A DNA stretch of 64,000 nucleotides from NCBI GenBank assembly GCA_900317685.1, contig ONHQ01000006.1:24044-88043 (forward strand). Reading direction: 5' to 3'. Below the pieces are notes generated by a model. That model saw only the letters and a list, made by a program, of their open reading frames with translations, was not told the origin of the DNA and made no database searches. This document shows, piece after piece, positions 27,132 to 34,708 of the stretch; the stretch's first letter is position 1, and each line of letters starts with the position of its first letter. The position numbers and the translations under genes were made by a program. The stretch comes from an uncultured Prevotella sp. Its GTDB lineage: Bacteria > Bacteroidota > Bacteroidia > Bacteroidales > Bacteroidaceae.

Positions 27132-27854
27132 TCAGAAGAGTTCCCTCAGCACCGGCAGCGATTTCATCTCCGGGAAGTTGGGGATATGCAGCCGATAAAA
27201 GGTCAGAATCGTGTCGACGCACTCGTTTCTCTCGACACTGCTCATGCGGAAAAACCTCATATTGTCGTAGTTCATCCTCATCAGCGTACCGATTTTCGCC
27301 GCATCCTCAGGGCGCAGATAGTCCGGGTGCAAGGGCTTTATAGGTGTGAACACGCCGTTGCGCAGATCAAACCAGTCGCCCTCAGCCATCTCCTCCAGGT
27401 TGGGAAAGAAGCCGATGAACCGCGACAGTCGCAGCATAAACACAAGATGGAAGTTGGCAAACTGCCCCACCACATTGTCGAGCCACGTCACGCTGCTCTC
27501 CACATAGTCATACAGCGGCTCATTGCATTGCTCGTCGCGCAGCGCGTAGGACAGGAATTCCGCGATGAAGAGCCCTATCGCCAGCTTCTCGGGCTGAAAA
27601 GGAATTGAGAAGTAAGGCTGCGCCAGACGTATGTCGCGAAAGCGTTGCAGGCTGCGCGTGGGTCTGTCGTCATAGACAATCTCCAAGATCGTCAGCGGCT
27701 GAAACAGCTGTTGCCTGATCTTTCCCCGCCCATTTTTCGATACATGACAGATAAACGACGCCCTTCCCTTCTCTCTTGAAAAGACGTCGACAATGATCTG
27801 AGAATCACCATATCGCACTGATCTGAGCACAATAGCCCGCGTTTTTGTTTCCAT
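27132..27854 (-). CDS. recO: DNA repair protein RecO
   Basis: Recombination mediator that helps RecA load on SSB-coated DNA in the RecFOR pathway. N-terminal OB-fold start KTRAIVLRSVRYGDSQIIVDVFS followed by REKGRASFICH is typical; the rest is the helical domain. 240 residues from the ATG at 27854. An ATG ten residues upstream lies inside the -7 box and is rejected. The zinc-binding Cys motif of some RecO proteins is absent. Confidence 0.92.
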   Translation of the reverse strand: METKTRAIVLRSVRYGDSQIIVDVFSREKGRASFICHVSKNGRGKIRQQLFQPLTILEIVYDDRPTRSLQRFRDIRLAQPYFSIPFQPEKLAIGLFIAEFLSYALRDEQCNEPLYDYVESSVTWLDNVVGQFANFHLVFMLRLSRFIGFFPNLEEMAEGDWFDLRNGVFTPIKPLHPDYLRPEDAAKIGTLMRMNYDNMRFFRMSSVERNECVDTILTFYRLHIPNFPEMKSLPVLRELF

Positions 27855-27861
27855 ACAACCG

Positions 27862-27869
27862 CAAAAATA
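27862..27869 (-). promoter_or_regulatory. -7 box of recO, 7 bases from the start codon
   Basis: Minus strand TATTTTTG matches TAnnTTTG; only 7 bases separate it from the recO ATG. A leaderless transcript is implied if the box is used. It is divergent from the tRNA-Glu promoter. Confidence 0.45.
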
Positions 27870-27909
27870 CGAAAAATCAAGCATTTAGAAAAAATTAATA
27901 AGAGAAAAT

Positions 27910-27940
27910 TTGGTGACTCAAAGAAAAAGCCGTAACTTTG
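27910..27940 (+). promoter_or_regulatory. Promoter of tRNA-Glu and rpsT
   Basis: TTG at 27910-27912, 20-base spacer, TAACTTTG at 27933-27940; the tRNA begins 19 bases later. rpsT follows the tRNA by 30 bases with no separate promoter seen, so both are probably on one transcript. Confidence 0.65.
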
Positions 27941-27958
27941 CACCCACGAAAATAAGAC

Positions 27959-28030
27959 GGTCCCTTCGTCTATCGGTTAGGACGAGAGATTTTCATTCTC
28001 TAAAGAGCAGTTCGACTCTGCTAGGGACTA
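27959..28030 (+). tRNA. tRNA-Glu (anticodon TTC)
   Basis: Complete cloverleaf of 72 bases: acceptor arms 27959-27965 and 28023-28029 (first pair G-U), D stem GTCT/GGAC, anticodon stem AGAGA/TCTCT with loop TTTTCAT giving anticodon TTC, T stem AGCAG/CTGCT with loop TTCGACT. The 3' CCA is not encoded. Confidence 0.95.
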
Positions 28031-28060
28031 CAAACAGAAATAAAAAGTAGAAATTTAAAG

Positions 28061-28315
28061 ATGGCAAATCACAAATCATCAGTAAAGAGAATTCGCCAGA
28101 CCAAGGTGAAGACTTTGCATAACAAGTATTATGCAAAGACGATGCGTAACGCTGTTCGCAAGCTGCGCGCTACCACTGACAAGGACGAGGCTGCTAAGCA
28201 GTTCCCCGTGGTACAGAAGATGCTGGACAAGTTGGCTAAGACCAACATCATCCACGCTAACAAAGCTGCAAACTTGAAGTCTGGTTTGGCACAGCATATC
28301 AACAAGCTCGGCTAA
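28061..28315 (+). CDS. rpsT: 30S ribosomal protein S20
   Basis: 84-residue, strongly basic helical protein beginning [18 protein letters not shown], the S20 signature; binds 16S rRNA in the 30S body. Normal length. It sits directly after tRNA-Glu and before a clean intrinsic terminator. Confidence 0.97.
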   Translation: MANHKSSVKRIRQTKVKTLHNKYYAKTMRNAVRKLRATTDKDEAAKQFPVVQKMLDKLAKTNIIHANKAANLKSGLAQHINKLG

Positions 28316-28350
28316 TTCGTGCTTCGAACATTGTTGATGTAAGATATTCA

Positions 28351-28376
28351 GCCGCTCCGAAAGAGCGGCTTTTTTT
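28351..28376 (+). terminator. Intrinsic terminator of rpsT
   Basis: GCCGCTC (28351-28357), loop CGAAA, GAGCGGC (28363-28369), then seven T. Textbook form, 35 bases after the rpsT stop. Confidence 0.92.
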
Positions 28377-28419
28377 GTGCCCTTACGTCGTCTTTTTTCT
28401 TCTTTCCCCGCTTTTTCAC

Positions 28420-29118
28420 TCATTCGTCGTCTTCCTCGCCATCGTAGTAGCCGCCCGTGCGCTTCCCTTGCAGATAGGGTTCTGCCACCTGATAGCGGAT
28501 ACGATAGGCCGCGCCCGTGTAGCCTTGTGCAGGGCCAATGACCACCACCCAGCCATCAATGTATCCGGCATCACCGACAACGAGTTCATCGGGACCCGAC
28601 ACACCAACGGGCAGATCACCACGGAACTGCCACATCAGTTGCTTGATCTTTCTTTCCGGACATTTGAAGATTTCCTTTATCGTGAGCCGGTGCCCGTCTT
28701 TCTTGCTGAACGACGCACAGTCATTGTCCTGCCACGTCGCCGTGTCGCGGTCCACGACCTGCGACTGATAGGTCACGATTTCCTCATCCTCGTAGCTGCG
28801 AACGATTTCCACGCGTCTTGACATTCCACTGTCTTCCTTAAGAAAGGTCTCGTAGCTTTGCTGTATCACGTTTTTGAAGTTTGCCTCATCCAGTCCTTGC
28901 GGTTCGTCCACGTCAAGGATGTCGCATATCCAAGCCTTCACACTGTCCAGCGCACGAGCCTCACCATCGACGGGGAAGTCCACTTTCACCGCATACGACT
29001 GTCCGCCACTACGCCGCACAAAGCTATAACCCGTCGTAGTGAAGAAGTTCTCTGCCGCTGCCAAAGGCAATGCTTGCAGACACGAAACCATGATGAAAAA
29101 CAAACTACGTAATTTCAT
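28420..29118 (-). CDS. Secreted DUF3298/RsiV-like protein
   Basis: About 232 residues from the ATG at 29118 (a second ATG lies three codons upstream). Signal peptide ending around LPLAAA-E. The body (FPVDGEARALDSVKAWI, then FSKKDGHRLTIKEIF) resembles the DUF3298 family found in the extracytoplasmic part of RsiV anti-sigma factors and in many stand-alone secreted proteins. No membrane helix other than the signal, so it is not an anti-sigma factor itself. Function unknown. Converges with rpsT. Confidence 0.65.
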   Translation of the reverse strand: MKLRSLFFIMVSCLQALPLAAAENFFTTTGYSFVRRSGGQSYAVKVDFPVDGEARALDSVKAWICDILDVDEPQGLDEANFKNVIQQSYETFLKEDSGMSRRVEIVRSYEDEEIVTYQSQVVDRDTATWQDNDCASFSKKDGHRLTIKEIFKCPERKIKQLMWQFRGDLPVGVSGPDELVVGDAGYIDGWVVVIGPAQGYTGAAYRIRYQVAEPYLQGKRTGGYYDGEEDDE

Positions 29119-29124
29119 TGCCTG

Positions 29125-29132
29125 CAAAATTA
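29125..29132 (-). promoter_or_regulatory. -7 box of the DUF3298-like gene, 6 bases from the start codon
   Basis: Minus strand TAATTTTG, six bases before the ATG at 29118. No clear -33. Same close spacing as at dut and recO. Confidence 0.4.
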
Positions 29133-29304
29133 CAAAAAAATTCTGTCACACCACTTTGTTTCCGCACACAATCTCACGTTTTTCGTCAAGCCAAAACCAT
29201 GCCCAATCACTCTTCGCCTCCCCTATTCCCTACTCTCTTCGCCATTCGTAACAAGCGACAAACATTTTGTAACCGCATCCAAACAGCCTATCCCCTATTT
29301 TTCG

Positions 29305-29312
29305 TAACTTTG
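29305..29312 (+). promoter_or_regulatory. -7 box of the GH43-GH8 gene
   Basis: TAACTTTG, 31 bases before the ATG at 29344; no -33 TTG at the expected spacing, which could mean activator dependence. Confidence 0.45.
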
Positions 29313-29343
29313 CCTCACCTATTACTAAACAATACTACAACAC

Positions 29344-31899
29344 ATGACTACCTTTCTGAAAAGACACTCCCGAGCTCTTTGGTACGCCTTGACGGCCGTG
29401 CTACTGCTGCCGTCGTCGCCCTCCACGGCCCAGAACCCGGTGATCCGTGACCAATACTCCGCCGATCCGACTGCCCGCGTCTTCGGCGACCGCGTCTATC
29501 TCTATCCCTCCCACGACATCATCAGCCCCGTGGCACCTGAGCGGCGGTGGTTCGCCATGGCTGACTACCACGTCTTTTCCTCCAATGATCTCACCGACTG
29601 GACCGACCACGGTGTCATCCTCGACCAGAAGCAAGTGCCTTGGGCCAACCACGAAGGCTACGCCATGTGGGCTCCCGACTGCGTGGAGCATCAGGGACGC
29701 TACTACCTGCTCTTCCCTTCCGGGCTGGCTTCGGAGCGCGGTTTCGGCATCGGCGTCGCCACTGCCCCCAGCCCCATCGGTCCCTTCACGCCAGTCGCCA
29801 AACCCTTGGACGGCGTGAGAGGCATCGACCCGTGTATGCTTCAGACCAGCCGGGGAGAGAGCTATCTCTTCTGGGCCGGCAACGGCGGCATCACCGTGGC
29901 ACGCATGAACGACGACTATCAATCGTTGGCAGAGACACCGAAGGCCATCGCGGGACTGCCCGACGGCTTCAAGGAGGGACCCTTCGCCTTTGAGCGCAAC
30001 GGACTGTTCTACCTTACCTTTCCCTGGGTGCGACAGAAAAACGGCACCGAGACGCTGGCCTACGCCATGAGCGAAAGCCCGGAAGGACCCTATACCTTCA
30101 AAGGACTGATCATGGACGAATGGCCCGACAAGTGCTGGACCAACCACCACTCCATCGTGCAGTACCGCGGACAATGGTATCTCTTCTACCACCACAACGA
30201 CTATTCGCCGACGTTTGACAAGTGCCGCTCCGTGCGCGTCGACTCGCTGAGCTTCCGCCCCGACGGCACAATCGTGAAAGTACATCCTACACTGCGCGGT
30301 GTCGGCATCACCGATGCCCGCCGCCACATCGAGGTCGACCGCTACAGCAGCATCTCGTCCACAGGCGCGCAAGCCGTTCTCTTGGACAGTCTGCAACCCT
30401 TCCGCGGCTGGGCACTGCACCTCACCCGCCAAGGCTGGGCACGATACAACCGCGTAGCCTTTCGTCCCGGCCTGTGCCGTCTGACACTCCGCGCCCATGC
30501 ACAAAAGCCATCCACCGTTGCTGTGACCATTGGCAGCCAGTGCGTCGCCCGCCTCAACATAGCTCCCTGCGACTCATTCTCCGAGCAGACGGTCTCCATC
30601 AATCCCGTTGCTGCCGGCACCTACGACATCAAGGCGCAACTCGAAAAGGGCAGCAACGCCGATGTGGACTGGATCTCATTCGAAGGCAAACCGATTCCAC
30701 CCTACACCCAAGGCGGCATGCAGACCGGGCACTACCGCAACTATTTCGCTGAGATGGGCTATTCCTCTGAAGACATCGACCGCCGTGTCAACGACGTCTT
30801 CCAGGAAGTGTTCTTCGGTCCCAACCGTGTCTACTTCGAAGTGGGCGACTCTTTGGGCTACATCTCCGACCTGAAGAACCACGACGTGCGCACAGAGGGC
30901 ATGTCCTACGGCATGATGATCGCCGTGGAGATGAACCGCAAGGACATCTTCGACCGCCTGCTGCGTTGGGCCCAGCGCTACATGCTCATGCACCAAGGGC
31001 CGATGGCAGGTTACTACGCCTGGAGTTGTAAGACCGACGGCACGCACAACGCTGAGGGGCCGGCCAGCGACGGCGAGCTGTATATGATCACTTCGCTCAT
31101 CTTTGCTTCCAACCGCTGGGGCAACCACTCGGGCATCAACTACCTCGCCGAAGCCCAGCGACTGCTGCGTCTCGCAAGGGAGGGCAACGGCCGCGACAGC
31201 ACAAATGCACTCATCAACCCGCAGCACCGCCTCATCACCTTCACGCCGAGTGGCTTCGGCGCCCGCTTCACCGACCCCAGCTACCACCTTCCTGCCTTCT
31301 ACGAGGTATGGGCACGATGGGCCAACGACGGACACGCCGATTACTACAAGGCTTGCGCGTCAGCGTCGCGCAGCTATCTCCACCGGTGCATCGACCCGCG
31401 CACGGCGCTCTGTCCCGATGTCACCGCCTACGACGGCAAGCCGCTCACACCTCCGGGCAACAAGCCTATGAAGGGGAACCGGGATTTCCGTTACGACTCC
31501 TGGCGCATGCCGATGAACATCGCCCTGGACTATAGCTGGGCCTGCGCCGACTCGGCATGGCAGCGCCGTTACGCCAACACCATACAGGAGTTCTTCTTCA
31601 ACAAGGGCATCGACGCCTACATCGACCAGTACCGCACCGATGGCATGCCGGCAGAAAGGCCGTATGAGGGCGGCGGCAAGCCTGGGCTTCGACATTCCGT
31701 AGGCCTCGTCGCTACCCTCGCCGCCGCGTCGTTAGCCGCCGACCACGCCAAAGCTCACGAATTTGTCGAGCGTCTGTGGCACTCCACCAACGTGCCCTTT
31801 GCCGACGGATACTTCGATGCCTACTACGACGGTCTGCTCCGCCTTTTCGCCTTCATGCATCTCAGCGGCAAATATCGAGTCATCGCGCCGGGACAATAA
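29344..31899 (+). CDS. Two-catalytic-domain glycosidase, GH43 plus GH8
   Basis: 851-residue secreted enzyme (signal peptide about 1-29, ending STA-Q). Residues about 30-330 are a five-bladed GH43 domain (QYSADPTARVFGDRVYLYPS with the catalytic Asp; FKEGPFAFERNG with the probable acid Glu; TNHHSI). Residues about 340-445 look like a CBM6-type beta-sandwich. Residues about 465-850 are GH8 of the reducing-end xylose-releasing exo-oligoxylanase kind (RTEGMSYGM with catalytic Glu518, ASDGELYM). GH43 enzymes of this type are beta-xylosidases or arabinofuranosidases, so the two domains probably attack xylo-oligosaccharides from opposite ends. The start at 29344 gives the whole signal peptide. Substrate is inferred from family. 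Confidence 0.88.
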   Translation: MTTFLKRHSRALWYALTAVLLLPSSPSTAQNPVIRDQYSADPTARVFGDRVYLYPSHDIISPVAPERRWFAMADYHVFSSNDLTDWTDHGVILDQKQVPWANHEGYAMWAPDCVEHQGRYYLLFPSGLASERGFGIGVATAPSPIGPFTPVAKPLDGVRGIDPCMLQTSRGESYLFWAGNGGITVARMNDDYQSLAETPKAIAGLPDGFKEGPFAFERNGLFYLTFPWVRQKNGTETLAYAMSESPEGPYTFKGLIMDEWPDKCWTNHHSIVQYRGQWYLFYHHNDYSPTFDKCRSVRVDSLSFRPDGTIVKVHPTLRGVGITDARRHIEVDRYSSISSTGAQAVLLDSLQPFRGWALHLTRQGWARYNRVAFRPGLCRLTLRAHAQKPSTVAVTIGSQCVARLNIAPCDSFSEQTVSINPVAAGTYDIKAQLEKGSNADVDWISFEGKPIPPYTQGGMQTGHYRNYFAEMGYSSEDIDRRVNDVFQEVFFGPNRVYFEVGDSLGYISDLKNHDVRTEGMSYGMMIAVEMNRKDIFDRLLRWAQRYMLMHQGPMAGYYAWSCKTDGTHNAEGPASDGELYMITSLIFASNRWGNHSGINYLAEAQRLLRLAREGNGRDSTNALINPQHRLITFTPSGFGARFTDPSYHLPAFYEVWARWANDGHADYYKACASASRSYLHRCIDPRTALCPDVTAYDGKPLTPPGNKPMKGNRDFRYDSWRMPMNIALDYSWACADSAWQRRYANTIQEFFFNKGIDAYIDQYRTDGMPAERPYEGGGKPGLRHSVGLVATLAAASLAADHAKAHEFVERLWHSTNVPFADGYFDAYYDGLLRLFAFMHLSGKYRVIAPGQ

Positions 31900-32083
31900 C
31901 CCTTTCATGCAGAGACACAAAGGCACCGGGATGCAGAGAATTACGAAGATTGTCGGCACAGTGGATATTTTCCGCGGACGGCTATTCGTCATCTTCTCTG
32001 AAACGGTTACAGAAGTTAGCAGGAAAGAGAAATCGTCCAGGGCTATTTTCCTTTCCTTCGTGGTGATGTCGTTGAAGACAAAC

Positions 32084-32215
32084 TATGTTCTTATGGCATC
32101 AAAGCAGTGTTTTCACGGAGTCGAAGCTGGGTTTTTACGGGGTCAAAGCAGTGTTTTCACGGGGTCGAAACTATGTTCGTATGAGGTTGAAACAATGGTC
32201 CTGACATTGTAACGC
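32084..32215 (+). repeat. Six tandem 22-bp imperfect repeats
   Basis: Units at 32084, 32106, 32128, 32150, 32172 and 32194, each exactly 22 bases; units 2 and 4 (AGTGTTTTCACGG.GTCGAA) are nearly identical and all but the last end in AAAGC, GAAGC or GAAAC. A degenerate unit may precede at 32062. The array lies in the 684-base gap between the GH43-GH8 gene and gyrB. No ORF in it looks real. Not a CRISPR array: there are no unique spacers. Confidence 0.8.
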
Positions 32216-32219
32216 TATA

Positions 32220-32272
32220 GAAAAAGATCGTTCGCTACGTAGGGAATGATCTTTTTCTACGTAGCGAACGAT
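32220..32272 (+). terminator. Two overlapping, mutually exclusive hairpins
   Basis: Hairpin A pairs 32220-32229 (GAAAAAGATC) with 32248-32257. Hairpin B pairs 32227-32242 with 32257-32272, a perfect 16-base stem around a 14-base loop. They share bases 32227-32229 and 32257, so both cannot fully form. Hairpin B lacks a T-run (ATTGTTTGTC follows), so a terminator role is possible but unproven. Nothing else recognisable lies between 32273 and the gyrB promoter. Confidence 0.5.
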
Positions 32273-32551
32273 TGTTTGTCAGGCAGCAAAATGTGGCCGT
32301 GTTGTGTACTGATTTTGGTTGACAGTTTTGTTTGTTATTCCTAACTTAGTTTACACTTCTTTCTTCTTATTCCTAGACAGGTTGCCAATAGAGGCCGTCC
32401 GCCGAAAACAATCATAACATACATCGGTTGCAGACGGCCACGGACTTCCGCACCTGAGCCAGATTGACCCAGTGGCTCAGTGTGAGAGACAAAGCCTCCC
32501 TTTAAAGCTATTTTTCACAGAATAAGTTTTCGCTATATCACGCTTTTTTAG

Positions 32552-32559
32552 TACCTTTG
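32552..32559 (+). promoter_or_regulatory. -7 box of gyrB
   Basis: TACCTTTG, 24 bases before the gyrB ATG at 32584. The -33 region has TTTTC rather than TTTG. Confidence 0.45.
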
Positions 32560-32583
32560 CAGATAAATACGAACTAAACAGAA

Positions 32584-34557
32584 ATGGCAGAAATTCAACA
32601 TCCAGAGGATAATTACTCCGCCTCCAACATTCAAGTGCTGGAGGGCTTGGAAGCCGTGCGCAAGCGTCCGGCTATGTATATTGGCGACATCAGTGAGAAG
32701 GGTTTGCACCACCTCATCAATGAGACCGTGGACAACTCTATCGACGAGGCTATGGCAGGCTTCTGCCACAATATCGAGGTGACCATCAACGCGGACGGCT
32801 CCTGTACCGTAGAGGACGATGGACGAGGCATCCCTGTCGACGAGCATAAGAAGTTGCACAAGAGCGCCTTGGAGGTCGTCATGACCGTCCTCCATGCCGG
32901 TGGTAAGTTCGACAAAGGATCCTACAAGGTCAGTGGCGGTCTCCACGGCGTGGGTGTGAGCTGCGTCAACGCACTCTCCACTCACATGAAGTCACAAGTC
33001 TTCCGCGATGGCAAGATCTACCAGCAGGAATACGAAAAGGGAAAGCCCCTCTATCCCGTACGCGTCATCGGCGACACCGACAAGCGCGGTACTCGCCAGC
33101 AGTTCTGGCCAGACCCCACCATCTTCACCACCACCACCTTCCAGTGGGACATCGTGGCGCGCCGTATGCGTGAGCTCGCCTACCTCAACGCCGGCATCAA
33201 GATCACGCTGACCGACCTGCGCCCCGACGAAGACGGCAAGACACGCCAGGAAGTCTTCCACGCCAAGGACGGACTCAAGGAGATGGTGCGCTACATCGAC
33301 CGTCACCGCACCCACCTCTTCGACGATGTCATCTACCTGAAGACCGAGAAACAGGGCGTGCCCATCGAAGTGGCCATCATGTACAACACCGACTACTCCG
33401 AGAACCTCCACTCTTATGTCAACAACATCAACACCATCGAGGGCGGTACCCACGTCACCGGCTTCCGTCAGGCGTTGACGCGTGTGCTGAAGAACTATGC
33501 CGACAATGACCCTGCCATCTCCAAGCAGATCGAGAAAGCAAAGATAGAAGTGGCCGGTGAGGACTTCCGCGAGGGACTCACTGCCGTCATCTCCATCAAA
33601 GTCGCCGAACCGCAGTTCGAGGGTCAGACCAAGACCAAGCTCGGCAACAGCGAGGTCACCGGTGCCGTCAACCAGGCCGTCGGCGAGGCACTGACCAACT
33701 ATCTTGAGGAGCATCCCGCCGAGGCCAAGAAGATCTGCGAAAAGGTGATCCTCGCCGCAACAGCCCGTGTGGCTGCCCGCAAGGCCCGTGAGAGTGTGCA
33801 GCGCAAGAGCGTGATGAGCGGTGGCGGACTGCCCGGCAAGCTGGCCGACTGCTCGAACAAAGACCCGAAGAAGTGCGAGATCTTCCTCGTCGAGGGTGAC
33901 TCCGCAGGTGGCTCCGCCAAGCAGGGCCGCGACCGCTACACCCAGGCCATCCTGCCATTGCGCGGAAAGATCCTCAACGTCGAGAAAGTACAGTGGCACC
34001 GCGTCTTCGAGGCTGAGTCTGTGATGAACATCATCCAGAGCATCGGCGTACGCTTCGGTGTCGACGGCGAGGACGACCGCGAGGCCAACATCGACAAGCT
34101 GCGCTACGACAAGATCATCATCATGACCGATGCCGATGTCGATGGCTCACACATCGACACACTCATCATGACACTCTTCTACCGCTTCATGCCGAAAGTC
34201 ATCGAGGACGGACACCTCTATATCGCCACGCCACCACTCTATAAATGCACTTACAAGGGTAAGGTCAGCGAGTATTGCTACAACGACCAGCAGCGCCAGG
34301 CCTTCCTCGACAAATACGGCAATGGCGTAGAGGACGGCAAGAGCATCCACACACAGCGCTACAAAGGTTTGGGTGAGATGAACCCCGACCAGCTTTGGGA
34401 AACCACAATGGATCCTAAGACACGCTTGCTCAAACAGGTGACCATCGAGAACGCTGCCGAGGCCGACGAGATCTTCTCCATGCTCATGGGCGACGATGTG
34501 GAGCCCCGACGCGAGTTCATCGAGCAAAACGCTACCTACGCCAACATCGACGCGTAG
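32584..34557 (+). CDS. gyrB: DNA gyrase subunit B
   Basis: ATPase subunit of the supercoiling type II topoisomerase. GHKL ATPase motifs are present (Asn in NETVDNSIDEA, DDGRGIP, GGLHGVGVS), then the TOPRIM residues EGDSAGGSAKQGRDR and DADVDGSHI, and the C-terminal RYKGLGEMNPDQLWETTMD. 657 residues, the short GyrB form without the E. coli insert. ParE is the alternative; the N-terminus (NYSASNIQVLEGLEAVRKRPAMYIGD) favours GyrB. Confidence 0.95.
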   Translation: MAEIQHPEDNYSASNIQVLEGLEAVRKRPAMYIGDISEKGLHHLINETVDNSIDEAMAGFCHNIEVTINADGSCTVEDDGRGIPVDEHKKLHKSALEVVMTVLHAGGKFDKGSYKVSGGLHGVGVSCVNALSTHMKSQVFRDGKIYQQEYEKGKPLYPVRVIGDTDKRGTRQQFWPDPTIFTTTTFQWDIVARRMRELAYLNAGIKITLTDLRPDEDGKTRQEVFHAKDGLKEMVRYIDRHRTHLFDDVIYLKTEKQGVPIEVAIMYNTDYSENLHSYVNNINTIEGGTHVTGFRQALTRVLKNYADNDPAISKQIEKAKIEVAGEDFREGLTAVISIKVAEPQFEGQTKTKLGNSEVTGAVNQAVGEALTNYLEEHPAEAKKICEKVILAATARVAARKARESVQRKSVMSGGGLPGKLADCSNKDPKKCEIFLVEGDSAGGSAKQGRDRYTQAILPLRGKILNVEKVQWHRVFEAESVMNIIQSIGVRFGVDGEDDREANIDKLRYDKIIIMTDADVDGSHIDTLIMTLFYRFMPKVIEDGHLYIATPPLYKCTYKGKVSEYCYNDQQRQAFLDKYGNGVEDGKSIHTQRYKGLGEMNPDQLWETTMDPKTRLLKQVTIENAAEADEIFSMLMGDDVEPRREFIEQNATYANIDA

Positions 34558-34618
34558 TCGCGGCACGCGCTCACCAGCGTCTTTTCGTAAAGACAAATCA
34601 CACAACTATCAATACGTG

Positions 34619-34653
34619 GGGGGCGGCCGTTACAGACCGTCCCCTTCTTTTTT
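34619..34653 (+). terminator. Intrinsic terminator of gyrB
   Basis: GGGGGCGG (34619-34626) pairs with CCGTCCCC (34637-34644) with one G-T pair, followed by TTCTTTTTT. It separates gyrB from the glycosidase operon. Confidence 0.75.
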
Positions 34654-34708
34654 CAACAGCCGACAGCCTGTCCGCAGGTCTCATCGCCTCCCTCAAACCT
34701 CATCATCT

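Noticed and set aside
31763-32212. 149-residue ORF running through the 22-bp repeats
   Set aside because: Begins inside the GH8 domain in another frame; the repeat period of 22 is not a multiple of three, so a coding repeat is unlikely.
32084-32215. CRISPR array
   Set aside because: The units are directly adjacent with no spacers and there are no cas genes in the window.
34496-34708. Upstream extension of the GH95 reading frame
   Set aside because: It overlaps the end of gyrB and crosses the gyrB terminator; the ATG at 34709 opens a clear signal peptide.
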